Below, one piece after another: positions 13,913-22,000 of a stretch of 40,628 bases of DNA. How positions within the stretch are numbered: the stretch's first letter is position 1; the number at the start of each line of letters is the position of its first letter. Source of the stretch: a virus; the IMG/VR virus record IMGVR_UViG_3300030329_003857, positions 1-40,628 of that record; one strand, 5' to 3'. A program made the translations under genes and the position numbers. The notes under the pieces are model-generated. The model had not been told where the DNA came from. It was given only the letters and a program-made list of their open reading frames with translations, and made no database searches.

Positions 13913-14408
13913 TACTGCTGAATTTAAACCATTACCAGACGGTGTATATTACGGGCACATAACAGATGTACAAGAACCTATAACAGATCTTAAGACTAAA
14001 TATGGCACAGTTGATATATTAAAGTTAGAAGTTACTATAAAAGATGGGAAAAATGGATTTGATGGTAGGAAAGTATGGCCAAGTGTGTTTATTACAAAGG
14101 AAGATAGTGATGGTAATGAACCTGAACCTTCAGCCAATCTAAGATTGTATCATTTCTTAGAAGCTGCGGGTTACCCATTAGAAAAGAAAGAACAAACAAT
14201 CGGAGAAGTTAAGAAAGATTGTATTGTTATACCTACTAGTCATGATGAAATAGATAGTGATAATTTGGTTGGTAAACCAGTAAAGATTACTACTAAGACT
14301 AGAGAATGGGAAAAGGATGGTGAAACTAAATCTGCTCCAGATGTTAAATATTGGGATACCTGGAAAGATGGTACTCCATTGGAATCAGATGATCTGTTAC
14401 CATTCTAA
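13863..14408 (+). CDS. Single-stranded DNA-binding-like protein with acidic tip
   Basis: A 181-residue beta-rich protein. Two ATGs are possible: AGGAG lies only 1 base before 13857 but 7 bases before 13863, so I choose 13863 (MAMTVELSELTAK). It contains LPDGVYYGHITDVQEP and DILKLEVTIKDGKNG, a layout seen in phage DUF669-like recombination partners. The last six residues are DDLLPF, the acidic plus Pro-Phe tip that SSB proteins use to recruit partners. It overlaps the annealing-protein gene by 50 bases in another frame. The SSB role is inferred from the tip, fold-like pattern and position after the annealing protein. Confidence 0.75.
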   Translation: MAMTVELSELTAKTSSDTAEFKPLPDGVYYGHITDVQEPITDLKTKYGTVDILKLEVTIKDGKNGFDGRKVWPSVFITKEDSDGNEPEPSANLRLYHFLEAAGYPLEKKEQTIGEVKKDCIVIPTSHDEIDSDNLVGKPVKITTKTREWEKDGETKSAPDVKYWDTWKDGTPLESDDLLPF

Positions 14409-14420
14409 ATAAAAAGATCA

Positions 14421-14498
14421 AAGGCCTGTCTTATATTCAACACGTAAAAATAGAAAACAAATAACATTGTTTTTGATTTAATATGTAGGGCAGGCCTT
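14421..14498 (+). promoter_or_regulatory. Structured intergenic element S3 (16-bp stem)
   Basis: AAGGCCTGTCTTATAT (14421-14436) pairs with ATGTAGGGCAGGCCTT (14483-14498) over 16 positions, three of them G-U. Inside is AAAACAA-ATAACA-TTGTTTT, a 7-bp hairpin. The element starts 13 bases after the SSB-like gene and ends just before AAAAAAGGAGG of the next gene. Wobble pairs suggest selection on RNA rather than on a DNA palindrome. Confidence 0.65.
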
Positions 14499-14513
14499 AA
14501 AAAAGGAGGATAT

Positions 14514-14615
14514 ATGTTTTATCCAATAGATTTAGGTTGGATACTAATTACAATTGCTACTTTATTAGTGTCCATATTAATAATAAAAGGAATAGGAGGA
14601 TGGGATGATAAGTAA
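14514..14615 (+). CDS. Tiny membrane peptide (33 residues)
   Basis: AAAAGGAGG lies 5 bases before an ATG opening a 33-codon frame: MFYPIDLGW, then one hydrophobic helix (ILITIATLLVSILIIK) and a short end GIGGWDDK. The strong ribosome binding site right after element S3 is the main support. It overlaps the next frame by 11 bases. Function unknown. Confidence 0.65.
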   Translation: MFYPIDLGWILITIATLLVSILIIKGIGGWDDK

Positions 14616-14760
14616 AATAAAAATCCCTTTAGACTCTATAGAGTTGAATAAATTAAAAAGTGGTGTAATTTTCACATGGGAAGTAAGAGATAATAATAAT
14701 GAGTGGGTTCAAGTGAAGATAAAATATGATAAAAATGGAAAGTGGGTTGATGATGAGTAA
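14605..14760 (+). CDS. Small hypothetical protein (51 residues)
   Basis: A 51-codon frame starting at ATG 14605, with AGGAGG 4 to 5 bases upstream inside the preceding tiny gene. It encodes MISKIKIPLDSIELNKLKSG, followed by a beta-rich, Trp-containing part (IFTWEVRDNNNEWVQVKIK, ending KWVDDE). Such alternating strands suggest a small beta-sheet protein. It overlaps the following gene by 11 bases, as is usual here. Confidence 0.65.
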   Translation: MISKIKIPLDSIELNKLKSGVIFTWEVRDNNNEWVQVKIKYDKNGKWVDDE

Positions 14761-15235
14761 GGGTAAATATAAATGCATAGCTTGTGGATATATAGATGAT
14801 AAGGTGGAGGTAAAAAGAGCTGCAAAACGTATGTATACTAAATTCCCTAAAGATATAAGAGATTCTTTAAAAAAGATATTTACAGATATTAATAAAACAA
14901 TATATAAAGGATCTATGCCTGAAGAATATAAATATAGATTTTTATATGCAATTAATGTTTGTTCAGAAGAAGATATAAGACACGGGATTAGAGTTTGGGA
15001 TGCATATAATTATGGTAAGCAAGCTAAAACATTGAGATATTTACAAGCAATTATACTTGGAAACGCTGAAGAGAAAGAAGCTAAATTAAAAGCAGAAAGA
15101 AAAATGTATGGATCTAATCCGCCCGACCTAGATAAGGTAGAAGTAAAGTCTATATATGAGCATGAAAGAAGATTTGCTAAAAATAGTATGCTTTTAAAGC
15201 AGGTAAAAGTTGCTAGAAGAAAATCTCGGTACTAA
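14750..15235 (+). CDS. Hypothetical protein, possible replication accessory
   Basis: A 161-residue protein upstream of the DnaB helicase. The start is uncertain (ATG at 14750 or 14753; GGAAAG lies about 7 bases before 14750). It begins with MSKGKYKCIACGY (one CxxC) and is then helical and basic, with SEEDIRHGIRVWDAYNYGKQ and KTLRYLQAIILGNAEE near the middle. A helical domain with a 'YLQ/F-AII' segment, located before the replicative helicase, recalls phage helicase loaders, but I do not find a diagnostic ATPase or DnaD signature. The C terminus is very basic (KVARRKSRY). Confidence 0.65.
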   Translation: MMSKGKYKCIACGYIDDKVEVKRAAKRMYTKFPKDIRDSLKKIFTDINKTIYKGSMPEEYKYRFLYAINVCSEEDIRHGIRVWDAYNYGKQAKTLRYLQAIILGNAEEKEAKLKAERKMYGSNPPDLDKVEVKSIYEHERRFAKNSMLLKQVKVARRKSRY

Positions 15236-15270
15236 TTTCTTTGTGCCCTTTTTAATAAAAATTAAACTTT

Positions 15271-15375
15271 AGGGGTGATAATCTTGAGTTTTTTCTTTAT
15301 GTTATTTGAACCATGTTGTGTTGAAATATTAAAAGAACTTGTCTTAAGTGAATAAGTTGGCGCTTTATCACCCCT
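15271..15375 (+). promoter_or_regulatory. Structured intergenic element S4 (11-bp stem)
   Basis: AGGGGTGATAA (15271-15281) is a perfect complement of TTATCACCCCT (15365-15375), closing a loop of 83 bases that holds a weaker AACTT/AAGTT pair. The whole 160-base gap between 15236 and 15395 has no gene except this element. It ends just upstream of TTGGAGG, the ribosome binding site of the next gene. Its 5' arm starts with the same AGGGGTG as element S5. Confidence 0.6.
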
Positions 15376-15395
15376 TAAAACCTTGGAGGATTAAA

Positions 15396-15608
15396 ATGAG
15401 AATACATCCATCTTGGGCAGATAAATGCCCTACCTGTTCTTGTCAAATGGAAGAATATATCTGTAACGAATATTGGGATAGATATGAAAATGTAACCAAA
15501 GAAGAATTTGGATTATGGTGTGAAGAATGTAAAGAAGACAAAACTTCTTTTATGATAGATACAGTTAATGAAAGCAAAATAAAGGAAATGAAAAGTGAAA
15601 GTATATAA
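15396..15608 (+). CDS. Small zinc-finger-like protein
   Basis: A 70-residue protein. An in-frame GTG lies 48 bases upstream inside element S4, but TTGGAGG before the ATG at 15396 decides the start (MRIHPSWADKCPTC). Two Cys pairs, CPTC (with another Cys two residues on) and CEEC, flank an acidic, aromatic stretch. They could bind one zinc ion. The end is helical and charged. It overlaps the next gene by 14 bases. No function assigned. Confidence 0.75.
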   Translation: MRIHPSWADKCPTCSCQMEEYICNEYWDRYENVTKEEFGLWCEECKEDKTSFMIDTVNESKIKEMKSESI

Positions 15609-15813
15609 GAATATAAATGGAATAAAAAAAATGGTATCTTCAATTGGAGATGATAAAATTTATGCATTAAGAATAGATAATCACGATGAAGCTAGAGTAT
15701 TATTAGAGTCTTTAAAAGGATTTAAAAAACTTAATGTCATAGGAGCACCAGATAGTAGCATATTAGAAGGAGCTGTTAGAGAAATTGAACAAAAAATATT
15801 AAACGGTGGATGA
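15595..15813 (+). CDS. Small hypothetical protein, GTG start
   Basis: A 72-residue protein beginning at GTG 15595, with AAAGGAAAT about 8 bases upstream. The first part is beta-like (KIYALRIDNHDEARVLLESL), the rest helical, ending EIEQKILNGG. The final Gly-Gly is probably chance: the preceding segment is a helix, not the last strand of a beta-grasp fold. It overlaps the next gene by 8 bases. Function unknown. Confidence 0.65.
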   Translation: MKVYKNINGIKKMVSSIGDDKIYALRIDNHDEARVLLESLKGFKKLNVIGAPDSSILEGAVREIEQKILNGG

Positions 15814-16138
15814 GGAGTGTAATATCTATATAGTTTATATGGGACACAAAAAAATAAAACCACTTTTTAAAGAAAAAGCACAAAAAGGATATTTTCTATT
15901 AAAAAATTTACCTAAAGGTCAATATTTTTGTTTAAACGGTGGAGCTGAAGGATATGTAATAGAACATACTCCTGGAGCTTCATTAGTTTGTTTTACAAAT
16001 CCACCTATAGGTTGCGATAAAGAAGACATAAATTATTGGACTGGAAGAAAACACATAGCACCAGCCACACAAGTAAGGAGGTTTAATGGTAAGAAAAAGT
16101 TACGTAAAAAAGGTAAAAGAAGAGATAATACAAAGTAA
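15806..16138 (+). CDS. Hypothetical protein with basic tail
   Basis: A 110-residue protein, start uncertain: GTG at 15806 without a clear ribosome binding site, or ATG at 15839. It has a beta-rich centre (GYFLLKNLPKGQYFCLNG, then VIEHTPGASLVCFTNPPIGC) and a strongly basic end (RRFNGKKKLRKKGKRRD). The last 53 bases overlap the DnaB gene in another frame, and that gene's AAGGAGG is inside it. The basic tail may bind nucleic acid. No family recognised. Confidence 0.6.
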   Translation: MDEECNIYIVYMGHKKIKPLFKEKAQKGYFLLKNLPKGQYFCLNGGAEGYVIEHTPGASLVCFTNPPIGCDKEDINYWTGRKHIAPATQVRRFNGKKKLRKKGKRRDNTK

Positions 16139-17471
16139 AGTGTATCCACATTCAATACAAGCAGAAGAAAGTGTATTGGGTTCATTATTAATCGATAATG
16201 AATTATATCCAAAGGTAGTTAAGTATATATCAGATCCTAAAGTATTTTATTCAGAAAGGAATAGGGTATTCTTTAAGGTTATAAAAGAACTATTAGAAAA
16301 GGATAAAAAAGCTGACGCTATTACAACTCTTGCAATAGTAAAGAATAAGGATAGATATAATATTAGTTCATATTGGGCAACTGGTTTAATAGATGGAATA
16401 CCAACAACAGCTAATATTGAAAGTCATGCTAAAATAATATATCAGAAATATAGAACTAGAGAGATCATTAAAGAAGCAAGAAAAGTTCAAAGAAATGCTA
16501 CTGATGATTCTATGAAATATAAAGATATATTAGAATTAGTAAGATCTCTTAGTGATCAATTCTTAGATGGAGAATCTTTTAATGAATTTGATATAGCACA
16601 GTGTGCTAAAGAAACGATAGAAAGTATTAGAAATAATGATTCATTAGTAAAGTTTGGGTTTAATCAATTGGATGGAATGGCGGGAGGAATGACTCCAGGA
16701 GAAATAACTGTTATAGCAGGAAGACCAGGTCACGGGAAAACAACATTTGCAATGAATCTTATAAAGAATTTATTAGAGCAAGATAAGAAAGTTATGGTTA
16801 TTAATAGAGAAATGACCAATACTGAAATGATGAAAAAGTTAATTGTTAATTTATCTAATCATATAAGCTATAGATCTATTAGATGTGGTAGCATAACAGA
16901 CAAAGACGGACAAGAGGTTAATGCAGTACTTCAATTCATTACTACAGAATACAAAGATAAATTAATCATGTATGATGATGTTTATGATATGCCTGAGACA
17001 GTTTCAGCAATATCAAGACATAGACCAGATGTAATTATAGATGATTACATTCAATTGGTAAGAGTTCAAGACATGGATGCAAGAAGATTTGAAATAGAAT
17101 ATGTTATGCAAGAATATAAATGGATAGCTAAAAAGTATAAAGCAATACCAATATTGGTTAGTCAGTTAAATAGAGATATTGAAAGAAGAATTGATTCTAT
17201 ACCAAAGATGAGTGATTTAGCTGAAGGTTCATCTATAGAGCAAATAGCTGAAAATGTCATATTTGTATATTATGATTATAAAATTAATTATGAAAATTCA
17301 GAGATTGGGAGAGATTTCTCTCAATTGGTAGCTGCTAAAGTAAGATATGGAGTATCTGGAACATTTAAAGTTGGATTTGATGGAGATAAAGCAAGGTTTT
17401 ATGAAACTGATGCTCCAGTCGCAAACGATCAACACACAGAACACGTAGCTTCTGAATCTTTATTTGAATAG
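16086..17471 (+). CDS. dnaB: Replicative DNA helicase, DnaB family
   Basis: This hexameric helicase unwinds DNA at the replication fork. The 461-residue protein has the N-terminal helical DnaB domain (HSIQAEESVLGSLLIDNELY, near residue 22), a linker, and the RecA-like ATPase. Walker A is AGRPGHGKTTFAMNL (about 211-225), Walker B is DVIIDDYIQLVR, and a further conserved segment is ILVSQLNRDIERR, including the arginine-rich end found in DnaB. AAGGAGG precedes the ATG at 16086. Its stop codon TAG forms the base of element S5. No primase or DNA polymerase is seen in the window; the phage may use host enzymes or encode them outside. Confidence 0.93.
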   Translation: MVRKSYVKKVKEEIIQSKVYPHSIQAEESVLGSLLIDNELYPKVVKYISDPKVFYSERNRVFFKVIKELLEKDKKADAITTLAIVKNKDRYNISSYWATGLIDGIPTTANIESHAKIIYQKYRTREIIKEARKVQRNATDDSMKYKDILELVRSLSDQFLDGESFNEFDIAQCAKETIESIRNNDSLVKFGFNQLDGMAGGMTPGEITVIAGRPGHGKTTFAMNLIKNLLEQDKKVMVINREMTNTEMMKKLIVNLSNHISYRSIRCGSITDKDGQEVNAVLQFITTEYKDKLIMYDDVYDMPETVSAISRHRPDVIIDDYIQLVRVQDMDARRFEIEYVMQEYKWIAKKYKAIPILVSQLNRDIERRIDSIPKMSDLAEGSSIEQIAENVIFVYYDYKINYENSEIGRDFSQLVAAKVRYGVSGTFKVGFDGDKARFYETDAPVANDQHTEHVASESLFE

Positions 17472-17558
17472 GGGTGTGCAAAGTATATCCTCCTTATGTT
17501 AAGTTAGTTGTTTTAGACATGCAACTAACTCTAATTGACATCAATCTGCACACCCCTA
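17469..17558 (+). promoter_or_regulatory. Structured intergenic element S5 (12-bp stem)
   Basis: TAGGGGTGTGCA (17469-17480) is a perfect complement of TGCACACCCCTA (17547-17558). Inside, AGTTAGTTG (17502-17510) pairs with CAACTAACT (17522-17530), with further pairing around it. The 5' arm begins with the DnaB stop codon. CCTCCTTA (17489-17496) lies single-stranded near the 5' arm and could pair with a Shine-Dalgarno sequence. The methyltransferase site AGGAG follows 5 bases after the element. Confidence 0.7.
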
Positions 17559-17574
17559 AACCTAGGAGATTAAA

Positions 17575-18540
17575 ATGAGAATGTTAGACTTATTTAGTGG
17601 TATAGGCGGCTTTGCCTTAGCTGCACAATGGGTTTGGAAAGATGAATTAGAAATAGTAGGTTTCTGTGAAATAGAAGAATACGCTCAAAAAGTACTTAAA
17701 AAGAATTTTCCTAATGTTAGCATATATGAAGATATTACTAAATTAAATGGAAAAGAAATCAAGAACATAGACTTATTGACTGGCGGGTTTCCCTGTCAAG
17801 ATATAAGTATAGCAGGGAAAGGAGCAGGAATTGAAGGAGAAAGGTCAGGTCTTTGGTCAGAGATGTATCGCATCATTAGCGAAATACGACCTAAGTACGC
17901 ACTCATTGAGAACGTACCAATGCTCATTCATCGAGGACTTGAACGTGTACTCTGCGACCTTGCCAAAATCGGGTATGATGCGGAGTGGCAAGTTATCGGA
18001 GCAGACGATGTTGGAGCATGGCATAAAAGAAAAAGGATATGGATTGTTGCCTACCCCAAGAAGCCAAGAGCCAGGCAGGACGACAGAAGGATACGGTCGA
18101 GGTTTAGCGGAGCTAATCGAGGGGAAAAAACAATTACAGAAGAAAAAACTTATTCCAACTCCAGTAGCCTCAGATGGAACAGTAGGTTCAATAATTGGGA
18201 AAAAAGACTCATTCAAAAGATTAAAAAGCGGATCGATAAGAAAGATAAATCAAAATGGCGTAGATGGGAGCATAGGTTTAGGAAGGTTTGTAAAACTAAT
18301 GCCAACACCTACAGCTTCAGACGCAAATACTCATTGGAACGACAAGAAGAGATTCGACAGCTTAACAGCGGAGATCAACAGACAGAAAGAAGAAAAGGAC
18401 AATACTGGACAGTTGAACCCAAGGTGGGTAGAGTGGCTAATGGGGTTCCCCATAGGGTGGACAGACTTAAAGGGTTAGGAAACGCTATTGTTCCACAAGT
18501 AGCAGAAATTATAATGAATAGGATAAAAAATGCCATCTAA
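17575..18540 (+). CDS. dcm: DNA (cytosine-5) methyltransferase
   Basis: Transfers a methyl group from S-adenosylmethionine to C5 of cytosine, probably to protect phage DNA from restriction. In 321 residues the family motifs are in one frame: motif I LDLFSGIGGFA (4-14), motif IV GGFPCQDIS with catalytic C74, motif VI IENVP (111-115), motif VIII GAWHKRKRIWIVAYP, and motifs IX-X RVANGVPHRVDRLKGLGNAIVP near the C terminus. The target-recognition part between VIII and IX (about 160-290) is Arg/Lys/Ser-rich because it shares its DNA with a second gene read in another frame. It follows element S5 and overlaps the next gene by 11 bases. No cognate restriction enzyme gene is seen. Confidence 0.93.
   Translation: MRMLDLFSGIGGFALAAQWVWKDELEIVGFCEIEEYAQKVLKKNFPNVSIYEDITKLNGKEIKNIDLLTGGFPCQDISIAGKGAGIEGERSGLWSEMYRIISEIRPKYALIENVPMLIHRGLERVLCDLAKIGYDAEWQVIGADDVGAWHKRKRIWIVAYPKKPRARQDDRRIRSRFSGANRGEKTITEEKTYSNSSSLRWNSRFNNWEKRLIQKIKKRIDKKDKSKWRRWEHRFRKVCKTNANTYSFRRKYSLERQEEIRQLNSGDQQTERRKGQYWTVEPKVGRVANGVPHRVDRLKGLGNAIVPQVAEIIMNRIKNAI
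17831..18478 (+). CDS. Gene coded inside the methyltransferase in the +2 frame (PTPxASD-type protein)
   Basis: A 215-residue frame lies wholly within the methyltransferase. Its TTG start has AAAGGAG 7 bases upstream. The protein is far from random: LLPTPRSQEPGRTTEGY, LIPTPVASDGTVGS and LMPTPTASDANTHW are three similar 'PTP' repeats. It also has the N-terminal LRTYQCSFIEDLNVYSATLPKSGMM broken into shorter pieces, and ends LNPRWVEWLMGFPIGWTDL. From memory, this layout (SGMxR, repeated LxPTPxASD, then LNPxWVEWLMGFPxGW) occurs in many phage proteins near or fused to cytosine methyltransferases; their function is not established. Seeing it out of frame inside an intact methyltransferase suggests true dual coding. 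The methyltransferase frame still has all its own motifs. Confidence 0.75.
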   Translation: MKEKGQVFGQRCIASLAKYDLSTHSLRTYQCSFIEDLNVYSATLPKSGMMRSGKLSEQTMLEHGIKEKGYGLLPTPRSQEPGRTTEGYGRGLAELIEGKKQLQKKKLIPTPVASDGTVGSIIGKKDSFKRLKSGSIRKINQNGVDGSIGLGRFVKLMPTPTASDANTHWNDKKRFDSLTAEINRQKEEKDNTGQLNPRWVEWLMGFPIGWTDLKG

Positions 18541-18838
18541 ATCAAAATCAAAAGGAAATAGATTTGAAAGACTTATTGTTGCTATGACTAAAGATCAGGG
18601 GATAGCAGCAAAAAGAGCATACGGATCTAATGGTCAATCTCTAGGAGAGCATGAAGAAGTAGATGTTCTCATAAATAAAAAAATTAAGGTACAGTGTAAA
18701 ACTAGAAAGCAAATTGCTAAATGGATGATGCCAAATGAAAATGTTGATATACAAGTAATTAAGGAAGATAGAGGTATTCCTTACGCTGTATTACCTTATG
18801 ATGATTATCTAGAACTAATAAAAGGAGAGAAAAAATGA
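18530..18838 (+). CDS. Hjc-like PD-(D/E)xK nuclease (Holliday-junction resolvase type)
   Basis: A 102-residue protein with the small-resolvase layout: KGNRFERLIVAMTKDQG at the N terminus (catalytic Glu in an early helix), then EEVDVLINKKIKVQCKTRK with Asp, then Gln-Cys-Lys in place of the usual E-x-K. The end is basic and aromatic. Archaeal Hjc and phage homologues of this size resolve branched DNA; VRR-NUC-like proteins are another possibility. It overlaps the methyltransferase by 11 bases and the last gene by ATGA. The role in resolving replication or packaging branches fits the nearby annealing module. Confidence 0.72.
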   Translation: MPSKSKSKGNRFERLIVAMTKDQGIAAKRAYGSNGQSLGEHEEVDVLINKKIKVQCKTRKQIAKWMMPNENVDIQVIKEDRGIPYAVLPYDDYLELIKGEKK

Positions 18839-19059
18839 AAATTGAAAACTTCGGAAAAAGATTATATAATAATAAAATGGCAACGATTGAATTAATAGAT
18901 TTTTATAAATACTTATTAAAAATAGGAACTATAAAAGAAAATGGTGCTGCACACAAAAGAATGATTCAATTAACCGAGATGAATGATAAGCAATATAGAG
19001 AAAAAAGACTTAATGCATTCTTCGCAGCTCGAGCGAAGGAGCGAGGCACGAGCGACTGA
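18835..19059 (+). CDS. Last early gene, small basic protein
   Basis: A 74-residue helical protein (MKIENFGKRLYNNKMATIELIDFYKYLLKIG) coupled to the nuclease gene by ATGA. The last 12 codons fall in the GC-rich repeat at 19024-19078, giving an unusual end (ARAKERGTSD) and a stop within a GAGCGACT repeat. The gene may originally have ended elsewhere and been extended by this repeat. Function unknown. Confidence 0.65.
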   Translation: MKIENFGKRLYNNKMATIELIDFYKYLLKIGTIKENGAAHKRMIQLTEMNDKQYREKRLNAFFAARAKERGTSD

Positions 19060-19078
19060 GCGACTGAGCGAGAGCTGC
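19024..19078. repeat. GC-rich tandem repeat and hairpin at the convergence of early and late units
   Basis: GCAGCTC (19024-19030) pairs with GAGCTGC (19072-19078). Between them are GAGCGA motifs, with three tandem 8-base copies GAGCGACT, GAGCGACT, GAGCGAGA (19050-19073) and a palindrome GCTCGAGC (19027-19034). The base composition is far above the local AT-rich DNA. It lies over the end of the rightward block, and the stop of the leftward 1152-residue gene follows at 19079. A two-way transcription terminator or an inserted repeat are the best explanations. Confidence 0.6.
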
Positions 19079-22000
19079 CTATCTTCTCATATATTTATAA
19101 TATCTACTAATTTTTCCAGCTCTTTTTTGCATTTCTCTATCATAATCCCATTCACCAAAAACAGAAGTTACTCTCTCAGCTCCTTTTCTAGCCGCTCCTA
19201 AACTTTCCCCATAAAGACCACCAGAGAATGAATGCTGCGCTGCGGGATTCTGCCAATAACTATCATCTGGGGTTTCCCCACTTATATAAGCTTCATAAGC
19301 TCTATTTATTGCAAGTAGAGTTAAGAACGTATCAGTTCCTCCAACCCCAACTAAATTCCTCATTACTCTACTTCCAAGAAATAAATTCTTATCTTCCCAA
19401 TCTTCTTCATCTCCAGTTGCTATATTATGAACTAAAGCCCCTGATGCGAATATTAAAGCATATAAAGGATCATTTAATCCATAACCAAATTTATGTGCTC
19501 CTTTTGTTTGCACAGCTCTTCTAGCGCTAAGTAAAAAAGGGATGCTTATCCATGCTGGATTAATAAAAACAGCAAATGTAAAAAATGATGTAGCTAATCC
19601 ATGTAACATTAAATGACCTTGACCTTTTCTAATAGCTGGAGCAAGCCTTCTATAGGCTTCAGCTCTTTTAGAATAAGATGCTCCATGCCAAGGTAGATGA
19701 AATAAGGCTATTATAGCGTCAGCATAAGCTCTACTAGCTGCCCAGGCTTTCATGCCGCTTTTCTTTAATTTACTTCTATCCTTTGGGTTTAATAATCTTC
19801 CTTCCTCGTCTTGATCAAATAAAGTCCCAGGTTTATAATAGCTTCTTATTAACTGACGTTGAGTATCAAGACTCCATCCAAACTTCTGGTTCCTCCAGAC
19901 ACCTAAAGACCCCCACCATTTTCCCAATGTAGTTCCAAACATATCTCCAACATGTTGTGCTTCCAATCCAAATTGAGTAAAAAATACATAATTTCTAGCC
20001 AATTCATCTATTCTAGATGTGGACATTCTTTGACCTTTTAGAAGTCTTTTTATTTTATTATGTGCAATTATATAAGATGTAACCCTAAGATCTGTCTCTG
20101 TTTGCTCAATTGAAGGCATAATTCCATAAGCATTTAATATAAATTTTGCAGCACCCTTAACCCTACCTTCAGCTTTTCGTACTTCCACCCTTCTTTGAAT
20201 AGCATAATTACCAACTTGTCTAGCTACTCTATTAACAAGACTTGGAAATTCACGTTTTAAAACCTTTAAATCATTATTATATAATCTTTTTAATTCTCTT
20301 CTAGAGCTATCCCTAGGCTGATTTTCTATATTATTAATTGCTTTAAGTATATGTTTTTTAGCTGCTTTATAATCCTCAAGTTCATTAGCTCTAAAAGCTT
20401 TATCTAAAAATCCCTCTAAATACTTAATATATACAGTAATACCAGCATTCTCTGCTTTTTCCATCCAATAATCTCTGTTTTTTCTAAGCATTTGAGATGC
20501 GATATTAAATTCTTCTCGACCACTATTGAGTATATCTTGAAGTACAGAACTAAAGTTTTGCACTCCGTCCAAAGGGTTGGAAAGAAGATTACCTACATTA
20601 ACAGAATTTAATGTTCTAAAAGCTCTATTTGTTGCATTCGGATCAGTAGTTATTCCAATTCTATTAAGCATTCTTCCCAAAGAATCATCTTGAAATCTCA
20701 TTCCAAAAATACTTCCCTCAGCATCAGGGAACCCAAAAGTTCTTTTAAATAAGTTTATAGCATATTTCATGCTTCTAGGCTTACTTATATTGCTAATTGC
20801 TAAGTTAGCTAACTCAAGAACAACTTTCATTCTTTCTATACTAGAAATATTCTCAGATATATAATCTTGTATAACAAATTCATCTGTTCTAGCAACATTT
20901 ATAGGTATTAAATGTGTTATTTCTCTAAAGTGTTTAGCATAATTGTCGGCAAATATAGGATTATCAGATTGAGTTGTATCTCTTAATATGTTAGGATCGG
21001 ATAATATTTCTAATTTTTGATTTAATAATAATAAATTTCTATTACTCTCTACTAAGTCTCCAAATCTTTCAATCTTCTTAGCTGGGTTTTCTTCTGCTTC
21101 GTACAACATAGAAGCATCTTCAACTCTTTTTGTCCACTCTTCTTGAGCTGCTCTTATAGCTGTAATTCTCTTACCTGCAGTATATAATCTTGGAAAATAA
21201 GATTTCTTTTTTGTATTAATTAATTGGAACTCTGTTAAGCCATGTATTTGGACAAATTCATTATCAAGCATAGTTAAATATTTAGCAACATCTTTCTGCT
21301 TATCTTCTGGCAGACTTTTAATAGCAGCTCTTAATTCATCTCTTTTATCAACTATACTATTATATTCTGCAACAAAGTTTACTCCAGACTCATCTAAAAT
21401 ATCTTGTATGGATCGTACATAGTTCAAATATATTTCCAATTGGTTCATCCCATACCAGTTCCCAGGACCACGATTTTTTTTAGTTATCTTTTTAGCATCA
21501 AAAACTAATTGCTTATCCCCTAATATTGGTTTTTCAAAACCTATCCATTGGCGATCTTCGTTCATCATGTATGGGGCTCTATCAAAAAAAGAATATATAG
21601 GATCTTTTGTTCCTGGATAATACTTACCCTTAACTTTATCTTCTCTTTGATAGACCCAAACTTTACCATTTTCATCAAAATAGGCTTGACCTCTTAATAG
21701 CATAGCTGTTAATTCTAGCAAGTCTTCTTTATCTCCAAATAAATCAGCAAGAGGTTGCTGCATTAAATGACCAGCTGCAGTATTCATTAGCTCAACAAGA
21801 CCATAATCTTTTCTATTAAATAAAATTCTTTTACCTGGGTATCTAGACTCCTCTTTGGCGCTTATTCTTTTCTCAGGTCTTTTTCTAGTAAATCGCCTTG
21901 TTTGCTGTTCTACATTTTGATTATAATATGTTAATCGTTTTATAAAATTATAGAAAGGTAAGTTAGCAGTCATCTGTGCTAACCTCATGGGAGTAATAAA

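Noticed and set aside
15595-15813. 72-residue protein ending in Gly-Gly considered as a second Ubl
   Set aside because: The residues before Gly-Gly form a helix (EIEQKILN), with no final beta strand or VNG/GDE pattern.
17857-18216. 119-codon minus-strand frame opposite the methyltransferase
   Set aside because: Antisense of the dual-coded region; no ribosome binding site and no motif. The two plus-strand frames explain this DNA.
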